64,000 bases of DNA from Pseudomonas peradeniyensis. GTDB taxonomy: Bacteria > Pseudomonadota > Gammaproteobacteria > Pseudomonadales > Pseudomonadaceae. The stretch lies in NCBI RefSeq assembly GCF_014268935.2, contig NZ_JABWRJ020000004.1, positions 310,001 through 374,000 of the forward strand. The letters are read 5' to 3'. Position 1 is the stretch's first letter. Every line of letters begins with the position of its first letter. Below are positions 1-7,658 of the stretch, one piece after another. The translations under genes and the position numbers were made by a program. The notes beneath the pieces were generated by a model. It was not told the origin of the DNA, ran no database searches, and was given only the letters and a program-made list of their open reading frames with translations.

Positions 1-1330
1 GTGGGTACTCGACGATCACCCGCACCTCGTCCAGGTCCGATTCGAAGGCCGTGGCCCGGGTGGTGGCCTGGCGCACGCGCAGCGACAGGTCCTTGGCCGC
101 GCCGGTCTGCACCACGTACTTGACCTCGATGTCGCGCTCCCAGCGCTTCTGGTCGGTGAGCGGGTCACCGTTGTCGTCACGGCGCATGTAGTAGGCGTTG
201 GCGTGGCTGTAGTCGGCGTCGCTGCCACGGCCGTAGCGGGTCATGAACGACAGCCCCGGCACACCGTAGGCGGCCATGTTCAGGTCGTAGCGCAGCATCC
301 ACGAGCGCTCCTTCGGCGAGTTGAAGTCGCTGTACTGGATGGAGTTGTCGAGGAAGATCGAGTCGGACTGGCGCAGGTAGTCGAAATCGTCGTCGCCGTT
401 GTTGCGCTGGTGGGTCAGCGCGAGGGTGTGGGCGCCGTAGCGCACGCCGAGCTTGGCGCTCCAGATGTCGTTGTCGAACTGCCCCAGGCGCTGACGCCCT
501 TCATCCTTGGCGTTGTAGAAATTGAACCCGCCGATCAGCGCCAGCTCATCCGACAACGGCCAGGTCACGCTGGTGCCGGCGTAGTACTGGTTCCACACAT
601 CCTTCAGGCGACTGCCGAACAGGCTCACGCTGACGTTTTCGTTGATCGCGTAGTCGCCGCCGCCGTAGGCGATCCATGGCGAGTCCACCGCGCCGCCGTA
701 GAAGGTCACGAAGTTCTCGCGCAGGTCGCTGGACACCGGCTGGCTCATGGCGTGCAGGCGCCCGGCTTGCAGCGTCAGGCCTTGCAGGCTGGTGTTCTCC
801 AGGGTCACCCCGCGAAAGCTTTCCGGCAGCAGCCGCGAGTCGCCGGCAGCGACCACCGGGTTGACCGGGAACACATCGCCCACCCGCAGCACGGTGTCGA
901 ACAGGCGCACCTTGGCCGCGCCGCCGACCTTGCTGTATTCGTCGCGGGCCTGGCCATCACGGTCCACCGGCAGCACGTCGAACGAACTGCGCCCGCCGTT
1001 GCGCCCGCCACCGGTGTCGAGCTTGAGCCCGAGCATGGCGAAGGCATCCACGCCGACACCCACCGTGCCCTGGGTGAAGCCGGATTCGAAGCGGGTGATG
1101 ATGGCGTGGGCCCAGGCTTCGGAGTAGCCGTTGTCGCTGGCCTTGGCGGGGTTGTAGGTGGGCGCGCGACCGTCGCGATGGTCACGGTTGAAGTAGTAAT
1201 TGCGGTTGAGCACGCTCAGGCGGCTGCCCTCGATGAACCCTTCCTGCTGCTCTTGCGCGGCCCAGGCCGAGGGGCCGAAGCCGGCCAGCGCCACCAGGGC
1301 GGCCAGGGAAAGTGTTGGATTGCTTGTCAT
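1..1330 (-). CDS. OprD family outer membrane porin (3' end cut by window edge)
   Basis: Outer membrane porin of the OprD/OpdX family, which takes up basic amino acids, small peptides or aromatic acids; the substrate cannot be told from sequence. Reading the minus strand from the ATG at 1330 gives MTSNPTLSLAALVALAGF, a typical signal peptide ending near AWA (residue 24), then the family start EGFIEGSRLSVLNRNYYFNR. Alternating aromatic/polar strands follow, with the C-terminal VRVIVEYP near the edge. About 443 codons are visible, so only the last few residues and the stop are missing. It is divergent from the DUF2790 gene at 1610. A palindrome-like site at 1473-1490 resembles the box in front of czcC, which fits metal-responsive porin control as known for oprD in P. 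aeruginosa; that link is inference. Confidence 0.9.
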   Translation of the reverse strand, partial: MTSNPTLSLAALVALAGFGPSAWAAQEQQEGFIEGSRLSVLNRNYYFNRDHRDGRAPTYNPAKASDNGYSEAWAHAIITRFESGFTQGTVGVGVDAFAMLGLKLDTGGGRNGGRSSFDVLPVDRDGQARDEYSKVGGAAKVRLFDTVLRVGDVFPVNPVVAAGDSRLLPESFRGVTLENTSLQGLTLQAGRLHAMSQPVSSDLRENFVTFYGGAVDSPWIAYGGGDYAINENVSVSLFGSRLKDVWNQYYAGTSVTWPLSDELALIGGFNFYNAKDEGRQRLGQFDNDIWSAKLGVRYGAHTLALTHQRNNGDDDFDYLRQSDSIFLDNSIQYSDFNSPKERSWMLRYDLNMAAYGVPGLSFMTRYGRGSDADYSHANAYYMRRDDNGDPLTDQKRWERDIEVKYVVQTGAAKDLSLRVRQATTRATAFESDLDEVRVIVEYP

Positions 1331-1472
1331 CCGTTGCTCCTTCGATTGCGGCTGTTCTTGTTGTCGGGCCTTGGCGCTGGAGCGTCCCTGGTCTGGCCAG
1401 ATGCGTGCGCACCCAGCCCCGTTGGCCGAGCCTGATGCTCGCCGCTGGCGGATAACGGGAAGGTGATGAGAG

Positions 1473-1490
1473 GATTACAATCGTGTCATT
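1473..1490. promoter_or_regulatory. candidate CopR/CzcR-type response regulator site
   Basis: GATTACAATCGTGTCATT matches the perfect palindrome upstream of czcC (42421-42438) at 14 of 18 positions. It lies between the divergent porin (start 1330) and DUF2790 gene (start 1610). Assignment to a CopR/CzcR-like regulator is inference. Confidence 0.4.
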
Positions 1491-1609
1491 CGCGGCCGTG
1501 GAATCGGCATCCCCGGCCACCTTTCATATCTGTAACCCGGGCGTCATGCCGCTGTCGGCTGCCCGTCGCTAGCGTGGACTGCGAAACGAACCTTTCGGAG
1601 ATACGCACC

Positions 1610-1933
1610 ATGCTACGACCGACCCTGATAGCCGCCCTGCTGGCGCTTTCTCTTTCGGCCCAGGCCACGGGCTTTTCCAGGCTGGACAACGAGCAGCTGC
1701 TCGAGGACCACCAGCAGGCCGTGGCGGCCTACGCGGCGCAACGCGCCAAGCCGATGCCGGAGATCGTCGACTATCGCTATGGCATGAAGCTCGACGTCGC
1801 CCGCCTCGTGCGCCAGTCGGGCGACCCGCGCACCTGCGAAGTAGTGCCTCGGCTGATGACCTTCGAGGACAGCCAGGGCACCCTGCGCACCGTGCGTTAC
1901 TCGGTGCAGTCGCAATGCATCAACAACAAGTAG
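1610..1933 (+). CDS. DUF2790 family small secreted protein
   Basis: A 107-residue exported protein. Residues 1-20 (MLRPTLIAALLALSLSAQAT) form a signal peptide. The second half carries the DUF2790 pattern: YRYGMKLDVARLV, a Cys before VVPRLMTFEDSQG, then LRTVRYSVQSQC. The two cysteines could form a periplasmic disulfide. The function of the family is unknown; it is largely restricted to Pseudomonas. The start is chosen because the signal peptide begins there; longer in-frame starts add non-signal sequence. It shares its upstream region, and the candidate metal box at 1473-1490, with the porin. It converges on the GGDEF gene with a 1-base gap between stop codons. Confidence 0.85.
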   Translation: MLRPTLIAALLALSLSAQATGFSRLDNEQLLEDHQQAVAAYAAQRAKPMPEIVDYRYGMKLDVARLVRQSGDPRTCEVVPRLMTFEDSQGTLRTVRYSVQSQCINNK

Positions 1934-1934
1934 C

Positions 1935-3089
1935 TCAGCCGCGCAGCCCGTCCACCAGCTGCAGGCTGTTGCGCCCGCCGCGCTTGGAGGCGTACAGCAG
2001 CACGTCACCCTGCTCGATCAGGGCCGCCAGGCTGGCCGGTGGCCGGTCGAACAGGTTGGCACCGATGCTCAGGGTCACCGCCTCGGGGGTGCGGAACGAT
2101 TGCTCGGCTGTCGCCTGGAACTGCCGGCGCAAGGTATCGGCGAGCTGTTCAATGGCCTGGCGCGAAGCATCACCCAGCAGGATGACGAACTCGTCACCGC
2201 CCAGGCGCGCGGCGATCGCCCGCTCCGGCAGCAATGCCCGGATCATCTCGCTCAGGGCCACCAGCAAGCGGTCGCCGGCGGCGTGCCCGTGCAGGTCGTT
2301 GACCAGCTTGAAATGGTCGATGTCGATCAGCAACAGGGCGCCCGGACGTTGCGGCGAGACCTCCTTCAGCAGGTTCGCCGCCCGCACCTCCAGGGCGCGA
2401 CGGTTGTACAGCGCAGTCAGCGGATCGCGCGCGGCCAGGCGCTCGATGCGCTCCTCGCGGCGGTAGCGCACGGTGCCGGTCATCGACAGGGCGATCAGCA
2501 TGATCGCCATGGCGCCTTCCACCAGCGACGCCTGGATGATCTGCCCACGGAACGCCGTGAGGTCGATCAGCGTCCCCGGCAGCAGCGCCGGCAAGGTCTT
2601 GGCCAGGTAGAACAGGCCGTGCAGCAGCAGGATGTAGCGCAACTGCACCGCCCCCACGCTCAGGGACTTGCCGTGCGGGCGCAGCAACGCGCTGGCGTAC
2701 AGGGTGAAGCCGGCGACCAGCAGCGAGTTGAGCACCAGGAAGGTCTTCGACCACATTGGCCATTGCGGCAGCAGCAACAGGCCCGACCAGAGCAGCGGCG
2801 CCAGGTAGCAGGCCCGTGACAGCCGCGTTTCGGTGAAGCGCGACACCCCCAGCAAAAACAGCCAGTGGGCGGCGACCAGCATGCCGTTGGCAAACCAGAT
2901 GCCGACGAACAGATAACCGCTGCCACGCAGCAGGGCAAGCGAGGAGCCGACGCTGATGGTGGCGAAGCTGGCGCTCCAGCACAGCAAGGAGGACTCGCGC
3001 ACGCTGATCCATTCCACGGCCAGGTACAAGGCGGCGACCGCGGCCAGGGCGATGGAGAGGGTCAGCAGGGTGGAAGCGTCGAACGCCAT
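1935..3089 (-). CDS. membrane-anchored GGDEF diguanylate cyclase
   Basis: A 384-residue protein. Residues 1-205 hold about six or seven hydrophobic helices forming a membrane sensor region. Residues 215-384 are a GGDEF domain making cyclic di-GMP from two GTP. The active-site motif is intact as GGDEF (residues 297-301), with the upstream DIDHFK and NDLHGHAAGD motifs. The allosteric inhibition site RxxD that would lie just before it is not present (R-A-I-A at 290-293), so product feedback at the canonical I-site is unlikely. The ligand sensed is unknown. It stands alone, converging with the DUF2790 gene and separated by about 120 bases from the LysR gene upstream. Confidence 0.9.
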   Translation of the reverse strand: MAFDASTLLTLSIALAAVAALYLAVEWISVRESSLLCWSASFATISVGSSLALLRGSGYLFVGIWFANGMLVAAHWLFLLGVSRFTETRLSRACYLAPLLWSGLLLLPQWPMWSKTFLVLNSLLVAGFTLYASALLRPHGKSLSVGAVQLRYILLLHGLFYLAKTLPALLPGTLIDLTAFRGQIIQASLVEGAMAIMLIALSMTGTVRYRREERIERLAARDPLTALYNRRALEVRAANLLKEVSPQRPGALLLIDIDHFKLVNDLHGHAAGDRLLVALSEMIRALLPERAIAARLGGDEFVILLGDASRQAIEQLADTLRRQFQATAEQSFRTPEAVTLSIGANLFDRPPASLAALIEQGDVLLYASKRGGRNSLQLVDGLRG

Positions 3090-3209
3090 GGGTGGGGGTG
3101 GCCTGTGTATTACCGTTCAGAGCGCTGATTGTATGCGCTCGACGGCGTTTGCACAGGCACATTTGATATCCAAATGATGGCATTCTGACGAACACCCCAT
3201 CCGTCCGCA

Positions 3210-4094
3210 CTATTGCCCGGAAAGGAAGCTCACCAGCTGCCGCCCATGGGAGCTCAGCGCCTCCCAGCCACGGAAGCAGATGCGCAGTTCCAGGGTCGCC
3301 CAACGCTCCTCCAGCGCCACCCGGCGCACCGCCAGTTCCTGCTCGGCGCGCACCGCGGCGGTCTCGGGCAGCATCGCGATGCCGGCGTGATGGGCCACCA
3401 ACTGCGCGATGGCTTCGAAGCTGGGGGCGCGCACCCGCACCTTCAGCGGCATGGCCAGGTTCATCGCCAGCTCCTCGACGAAACGCTGCATGGCGCGCTC
3501 GGCCGGCAGGCAGACGAAGGGAAACCCCAGGGCATCCGCCAGGCGCAGCTGGCCACGCCCGGCCAACGGGTGATCGAGCGGCACCAGCAGCACCAGGCGC
3601 TCGGTGCGAAACGGCAGCGACACCAGGCCATCGTTGACCAGGTTGCCGTCGTACACGCCGATCTCGCACTCCCCGGCCAGCACCACCCGCAGCACATCGA
3701 TGCTCTTGTGCTCGACCAGTTGCAGGTCCACTTCCGGGTAGTCGGCCAGGAACGGCCCGAGCACCGCCGGCAGCAAGGTGCTGTTGGTCACCGTGGAGGC
3801 TGCCAGGTGCAGGGTGATGCGTCGCTGGCCGGCCAACTCGCCGAGGGTGTCGTGCAGTTTCTGCGCCTCGCCCAGCACGCCGCGTGCCGACTCCAGTACC
3901 AGGCGCCCGGCGGGGGTCAGCTGCATGCCGTCGGCCTTGCGCTGGAACAGGGTCAAGCCACAGCGCGCCTCGAACAGGCGCAGCCGGGTGCTGGCGGCCG
4001 AGACCGCTACCGGAAAGGTCGCCGCCGCCTTGCTCAAGCTGCCGGTCGCGGCGATGGCCGCGAGCAGGCGCAGGTCCGCCAGATCAAAGTGCAT
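3210..4094 (-). CDS. LysR family transcriptional regulator
   Basis: A 294-residue LysR-type regulator. The N-terminal winged helix-turn-helix covers residues 1-60 (DLADLRLLAAIAATGSLSKA), followed by a periplasmic-binding-like effector domain. GGAGAAAT sits 8 bases before the ATG at 4094, supporting this start. It is divergent from the EamA transporter at 4199 with a 104-base gap, the usual arrangement when a LysR protein controls a neighbouring exporter. That target and the inducer are inference. Confidence 0.9.
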   Translation of the reverse strand: MHFDLADLRLLAAIAATGSLSKAAATFPVAVSAASTRLRLFEARCGLTLFQRKADGMQLTPAGRLVLESARGVLGEAQKLHDTLGELAGQRRITLHLAASTVTNSTLLPAVLGPFLADYPEVDLQLVEHKSIDVLRVVLAGECEIGVYDGNLVNDGLVSLPFRTERLVLLVPLDHPLAGRGQLRLADALGFPFVCLPAERAMQRFVEELAMNLAMPLKVRVRAPSFEAIAQLVAHHAGIAMLPETAAVRAEQELAVRRVALEERWATLELRICFRGWEALSSHGRQLVSFLSGQ

Positions 4095-4198
4095 CGAGAT
4101 TTCTCCAAATCAGAACGCCATGTTCGAGAAAAAGCGATTCTAGCCTGCCTGCGTTCTGCGCAGAATAAGCCACGCCCCCTTGCCGTCACGGACCTGTC

Positions 4199-5155
4199 AT
4201 GACCCGCCTGCCCGCCCCGCTCCACCGCGCCCTTGCCAACGGCAGCCTGTATGCCGTGCTCGCGGCCCTGGGTTTCAGCTTCAAGGCCATCTTCGTCAAG
4301 CTCGCCTATGCCGCCGGCCCCGTGGACGCCATCAGCCTGCTGGCGTTGCGCATGGCCCTGTCGCTGCCGCTGTTCGCCTGGCTGGTGTGGGCCAGTCGCG
4401 GCCAGGGCGGTGCGCCACTGAGTGCCGGCGATGGCCTGCGAGTGGCCCTGCTCGGCCTGTTCGGCTACTACCTGGCCAGCCTGTTCGACTTCTACGGGCT
4501 GCAGTTCATCAGCGCCGGTCTCGAGCGCCTGATCCTGTTCACCTACCCGACCCTGGTGCTGGTGATCCAGGCCGTTGTTCAACGCGAACGCCCCACCCTG
4601 CGTACGTTGGCGGCCATGGGCCTGTGCTACCTGGGGTTGGGCATTGCCTTCGTGCATGACATCGGCAGCGCGGGCGCCGGCAACCAGGTGCTGGTCGGCT
4701 CGCTGTGGGTGTTCGCCAGCGCGGTGACCTATGCCCTTTACTATTCCGGCACCGGGATGATGCTCAAGCGCATGAACTCGATGCGCCTGGCCGGGCTGTG
4801 CGGCAGCGCCTCGTCGCTGATGGTGCTGGCCCATTACCTGCTGGTGGCGGATGTCGCGCCGTTGCTGCAGCTGCCCAGCGCGGTGTGGCTCAACGCGGCG
4901 CTGATGGCGTTGTTCTCCACGGTATTGCCGATCTACTGGGTGGCGCTGGCGATCCAGCGCATGGGCCCCACGCACACGGCGGCGGTGGGCAACCTGGGGC
5001 CGGTGCTGACCATGCTGGCGTCGTGGCTGATCCTCAGCGAGGCGGTTTCGCTGTACCAGGTGGCCGGGCTGGTCCTGGTGCTGTTCGGGGTGTCGCGGCT
5101 CAAGCCTGCGAAAAAGCCCGAGCCCCAGGCAGCAGCCCCTGCACGGTCCCTGTAG
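4199..5155 (+). CDS. EamA/DMT family transporter
   Basis: A 318-residue inner membrane protein of the drug/metabolite transporter superfamily, with ten hydrophobic helices in two EamA halves (about 15-150 and 160-300). Members export amino acids, metabolites or drugs; the substrate is not evident. The gene is divergent from the LysR regulator at 4094. Its TAG stop (5153-5155) lies inside a REP palindrome (5151-5212), so the last codon and stop are provided by the repeat arm. The C-terminal tail KPAKKPEPQAAAPARSL is low-complexity and probably a recent extension. Confidence 0.9.
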   Translation: MTRLPAPLHRALANGSLYAVLAALGFSFKAIFVKLAYAAGPVDAISLLALRMALSLPLFAWLVWASRGQGGAPLSAGDGLRVALLGLFGYYLASLFDFYGLQFISAGLERLILFTYPTLVLVIQAVVQRERPTLRTLAAMGLCYLGLGIAFVHDIGSAGAGNQVLVGSLWVFASAVTYALYYSGTGMMLKRMNSMRLAGLCGSASSLMVLAHYLLVADVAPLLQLPSAVWLNAALMALFSTVLPIYWVALAIQRMGPTHTAAVGNLGPVLTMLASWLILSEAVSLYQVAGLVLVLFGVSRLKPAKKPEPQAAAPARSL

Positions 5156-5212
5156 GAGCGGCCTTGCCGAGGCGTCCGACCGGTCCGACGCCTCGGCAAG
5201 GCCGCTCCTACA
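5151..5212. repeat. REP palindrome (TGTAGGAGCGGCC type)
   Basis: Two perfect 26-base inverted arms starting TGTAGGAGCGGCCTTGCC flank a 10-base centre. This is the P. putida group REP/REPIN type. It supplies the stop codon of the EamA gene and can act as a 3' mRNA-stabilising hairpin. Confidence 0.9.
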
Positions 5213-5296
5213 AAGAGCATGTCGCGCTTGTGACTATTGGCGAATCCATGGCATAGAAGGCTATCCACCCGTATCGCGCCATCCTGGAGACTCCCC

Positions 5297-6133
5297 ATGA
5301 GCAAGCCCTACGTTCCGCCCAAGGTCTGGACCTTCGAGGCGCCCTCCGGCGGCCAGTTCGCCAGCATCAACCGCCCGGTGGCCGGCCCCACCCACGACAA
5401 GCCGCTGCCCACCGGCAAGCACCCGCTGCAGCTGTACTCCCTGGCCACGCCCAACGGCGTCAAGGTCACCATCCTCCTGGAAGAACTGCTGGCCCTCGGC
5501 CACGGCGGCGCCGAATACGACGCCTGGCTGATCCGCATCGGCGAGGGCGATCAGTTCGGCAGCGGCTTCGTGCAGGTCAATCCCAACTCGAAGATCCCCG
5601 CCCTGCTCGACCGCGGCGTCGAACCGCCGGTGCGGGTGTTCGAGTCCGGTTCGATCCTGCTGTACCTGGCGGAAAAGTTCGGCGCCTTCCTGCCCAAGGA
5701 CCTGGCCACGCGTACCGAAACCCTCAACTGGTTGTTCTGGCAGATGGGCTCGGCGCCTTACCTGGGCGGTGGTTTCGGCCATTTCTACGTCTATGCGCCG
5801 GAAAAGTTCGAATACGCCATCAACCGCTTCACCATGGAAGCCAAGCGCCAGCTCGACGTACTCGACCGCCGCCTGGGCGAAAGCGCCTACCTGGGCGGAC
5901 CCGAGTACAGCATCGCCGACATCGCCGTATGGCCCTGGTATGGCCAGCTGGTGCGCGGCAACCTGTACGGTGCGGCGGAGTTCCTCGCGGTGCACGAATA
6001 CCCGAACGTGCAGCGCTGGGCCGAAGCCATTGCCCAGCGCCCGGCCGTACAACGCGGCACCCGGGTCAATCGAACCTGGGGCGACGAAGCCAGCCAGGTG
6101 GCGGAGCGCCATTCGGCGACGGACCTTGCCTGA
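5297..6133 (+). CDS. yghU: glutathione S-transferase family, YghU-type disulfide-bond oxidoreductase
   Basis: A 278-residue cytosolic protein matching YghU, a Nu-class glutathione transferase that binds two glutathiones and reduces disulfides or organic peroxides. Visible features are the long N-terminal extension (PPKVWTFEAPSGGQFASINRP), the thioredoxin-like domain with QLYSLATPNGVKVTILLEEL (about residues 45-64), NPNSKIPALLD and ESGSILLYLAEKFG for glutathione binding, then the all-helical C-terminal domain with WLFWQMGSAPYLGGGFGHF. Length fits the family. The ATG at 5297 is preceded by CCTGGAGA; an in-frame start further upstream lacks family sequence. It is monocistronic between a REP and a lipoprotein gene. 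Confidence 0.92.
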   Translation: MSKPYVPPKVWTFEAPSGGQFASINRPVAGPTHDKPLPTGKHPLQLYSLATPNGVKVTILLEELLALGHGGAEYDAWLIRIGEGDQFGSGFVQVNPNSKIPALLDRGVEPPVRVFESGSILLYLAEKFGAFLPKDLATRTETLNWLFWQMGSAPYLGGGFGHFYVYAPEKFEYAINRFTMEAKRQLDVLDRRLGESAYLGGPEYSIADIAVWPWYGQLVRGNLYGAAEFLAVHEYPNVQRWAEAIAQRPAVQRGTRVNRTWGDEASQVAERHSATDLA

Positions 6134-6263
6134 TATCGAATGAGGGTCGGTTGCCGGCCCTGCTTCCAGGGTGATATCAATTTAATGGCATCGCATCCTA
6201 AAGTTCCCTGCAACGCGGCCGTCATCCTGCTCAGATTTCAAACCTGCGCAAGGAAGTCCCACG

Positions 6264-6872
6264 TTGAACACACTGCTGCGAGCCGCCACCCTGGCGGCTC
6301 TGCTGTCCATGACCGGTTGCATTTCCTATAACGTCACCGGCCCCGTCGGCACCCCGCCACACCCTGCCACCGTCACCAGCCCACGCACCGCGCAGATTGC
6401 CGACGTGGTGGTGTCCGCCCCCGGCATCGACGAGGCCACGCGCACCACCATCAGCCGCTCGCTGACCAGCCAGCTCGGCCAGTACGTGGAAAAAGGCGGC
6501 TACTTCAAGGCAATCAGCGAGTACCCCACCCGCCTCGACGAGCAGGACGTGCTGCTGAAGTTCGACATGACCTCCCTCAAGGGCCGTCGCGCCCCGCATC
6601 CGGGCTATTTCCCCGGCGCCTTGCTGACGCTGACGCTGTGGATCTGGGTCAATGGCCCGATCTATGTCGACAGTTTCGATGTCGCCGGCGACCTGGTCAT
6701 CGTCGACCGCAACGGTACCGAGCTGGCCAGGGCCAAGGACCAGGTCAAGCTCGAGCGCAATGTCGGCCTGTATGGCCGCGAATACTGGGCACCGACCATG
6801 GGTTCGAAACAGCTCAACCAGCTGGTGACCGAGCTGATGGATACCGCCACCGTGCAACTGGCCAAACGTTGA
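6264..6872 (+). CDS. lipoprotein of unknown function (first of a pair)
   Basis: A 202-residue predicted lipoprotein. It starts with TTG at 6264, supported by AAGGAAG 7 bases upstream and by the immediate signal peptide MNTLLRAATLAALLSMTGC, whose LSMTGC is a lipobox with Cys19 as lipid anchor. The mature part has an ISYNVTGPVG start, a central hydrophobic GALLTLTLWIWVNGPIYVD segment and a VIVDRNGTELARAKDQV strand pair. No domain is recognised. The next gene, 16 bases downstream, is another lipoprotein whose mature sequence also begins with a [IV]SY motif, so the two are probably co-transcribed and act together in the envelope. Confidence 0.75.
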   Translation: MNTLLRAATLAALLSMTGCISYNVTGPVGTPPHPATVTSPRTAQIADVVVSAPGIDEATRTTISRSLTSQLGQYVEKGGYFKAISEYPTRLDEQDVLLKFDMTSLKGRRAPHPGYFPGALLTLTLWIWVNGPIYVDSFDVAGDLVIVDRNGTELARAKDQVKLERNVGLYGREYWAPTMGSKQLNQLVTELMDTATVQLAKR

Positions 6873-6888
6873 AAGAAGGGATCGCCCC

Positions 6889-7473
6889 ATGAACGGCTTC
6901 AAACACCTGCTGCTGCTCGGCGCACTGCTGCTCGGCGGCTGCGTCTCCTACTCCACCGGCGACCTCGCCCCGGTCGGCACCTGGCCGCCAAAGGCCAGCG
7001 TCGAGGCGGTCAAGCCCAATGCCTACCTGCGCAACACGTCGCTCTTCAAGGCCAACAACAACCCGGCTACCGCCGCCGCCGGCGCGCAAGCGCAGATGTG
7101 GGAAAAGACCCTCACCGAGACTTACCAGGAGTCCGGACGCTTCACCCAGGTGACCACGCAGAAAGGCGCGGCCGACCTGTACGCCGAATCGACCCTGACC
7201 AACCATGAGCAGTTCGTCGTGGCCTCGGCGTTCATCACCGGCTTCACCTTCTTCATCGTGCCGTCGACCGCCAAGAACACCTTCACCCTGGAGACCGTGT
7301 TCAAGGACAAGGACGGCAAGGAAATCGGCCGCGTCAGCAAGAGCGAGTCGGTGCGCACCTGGATGCAACTGGTGCTGATCGTCGGCCTGCCATTCCAGGC
7401 CGATACCCGCGACGTGGTCCGCGAACTGGCCCGCAGCACCCTGGACGAGGCGGTACAGCGCAAGTTGCTGTAA
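6889..7473 (+). CDS. lipoprotein of unknown function (second of a pair)
   Basis: A 194-residue predicted lipoprotein with the signal peptide MNGFKHLLLLGALLLGGC (lipobox LLGGC, Cys18). The mature protein starts VSYSTGDLAPVGTWPPK, has a helical region around residues 65-85, and a hydrophobic FITGFTFFIVPSTAKNTF segment near residue 120 that may contact the membrane. No known domain is recognised. It follows the first lipoprotein gene by 16 bases and is followed by a hairpin that probably ends the two-gene unit. Confidence 0.75.
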   Translation: MNGFKHLLLLGALLLGGCVSYSTGDLAPVGTWPPKASVEAVKPNAYLRNTSLFKANNNPATAAAGAQAQMWEKTLTETYQESGRFTQVTTQKGAADLYAESTLTNHEQFVVASAFITGFTFFIVPSTAKNTFTLETVFKDKDGKEIGRVSKSESVRTWMQLVLIVGLPFQADTRDVVRELARSTLDEAVQRKLL

Positions 7474-7488
7474 TCACCAAAGTCCATC

Positions 7489-7527
7489 AATAACGGGGGA
7501 GCGGCGGTTCGCCGCTTCCCCGTTATT
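7489..7527 (+). terminator. hairpin terminator after the lipoprotein pair
   Basis: AATAACGGGGGAGCGGC pairs with GCCGCTTCCCCGTTATT around a short GGTTC loop, with one G:T pair. There is only a weak T-tract. It sits 16 bases after the stop at 7473. Confidence 0.6.
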
Positions 7528-7658
7528 CAGCCCTGCCCCGCAAGCGCCTGAATGCCGCGCTGCAACGAAGCATTTCCCCACTGCATGCCTGCGCCCATCA
7601 GGACCTTCTTGCTACACTCGCGCCATGATTTTTCCACCTGCACAACTGTGGTGACAGC

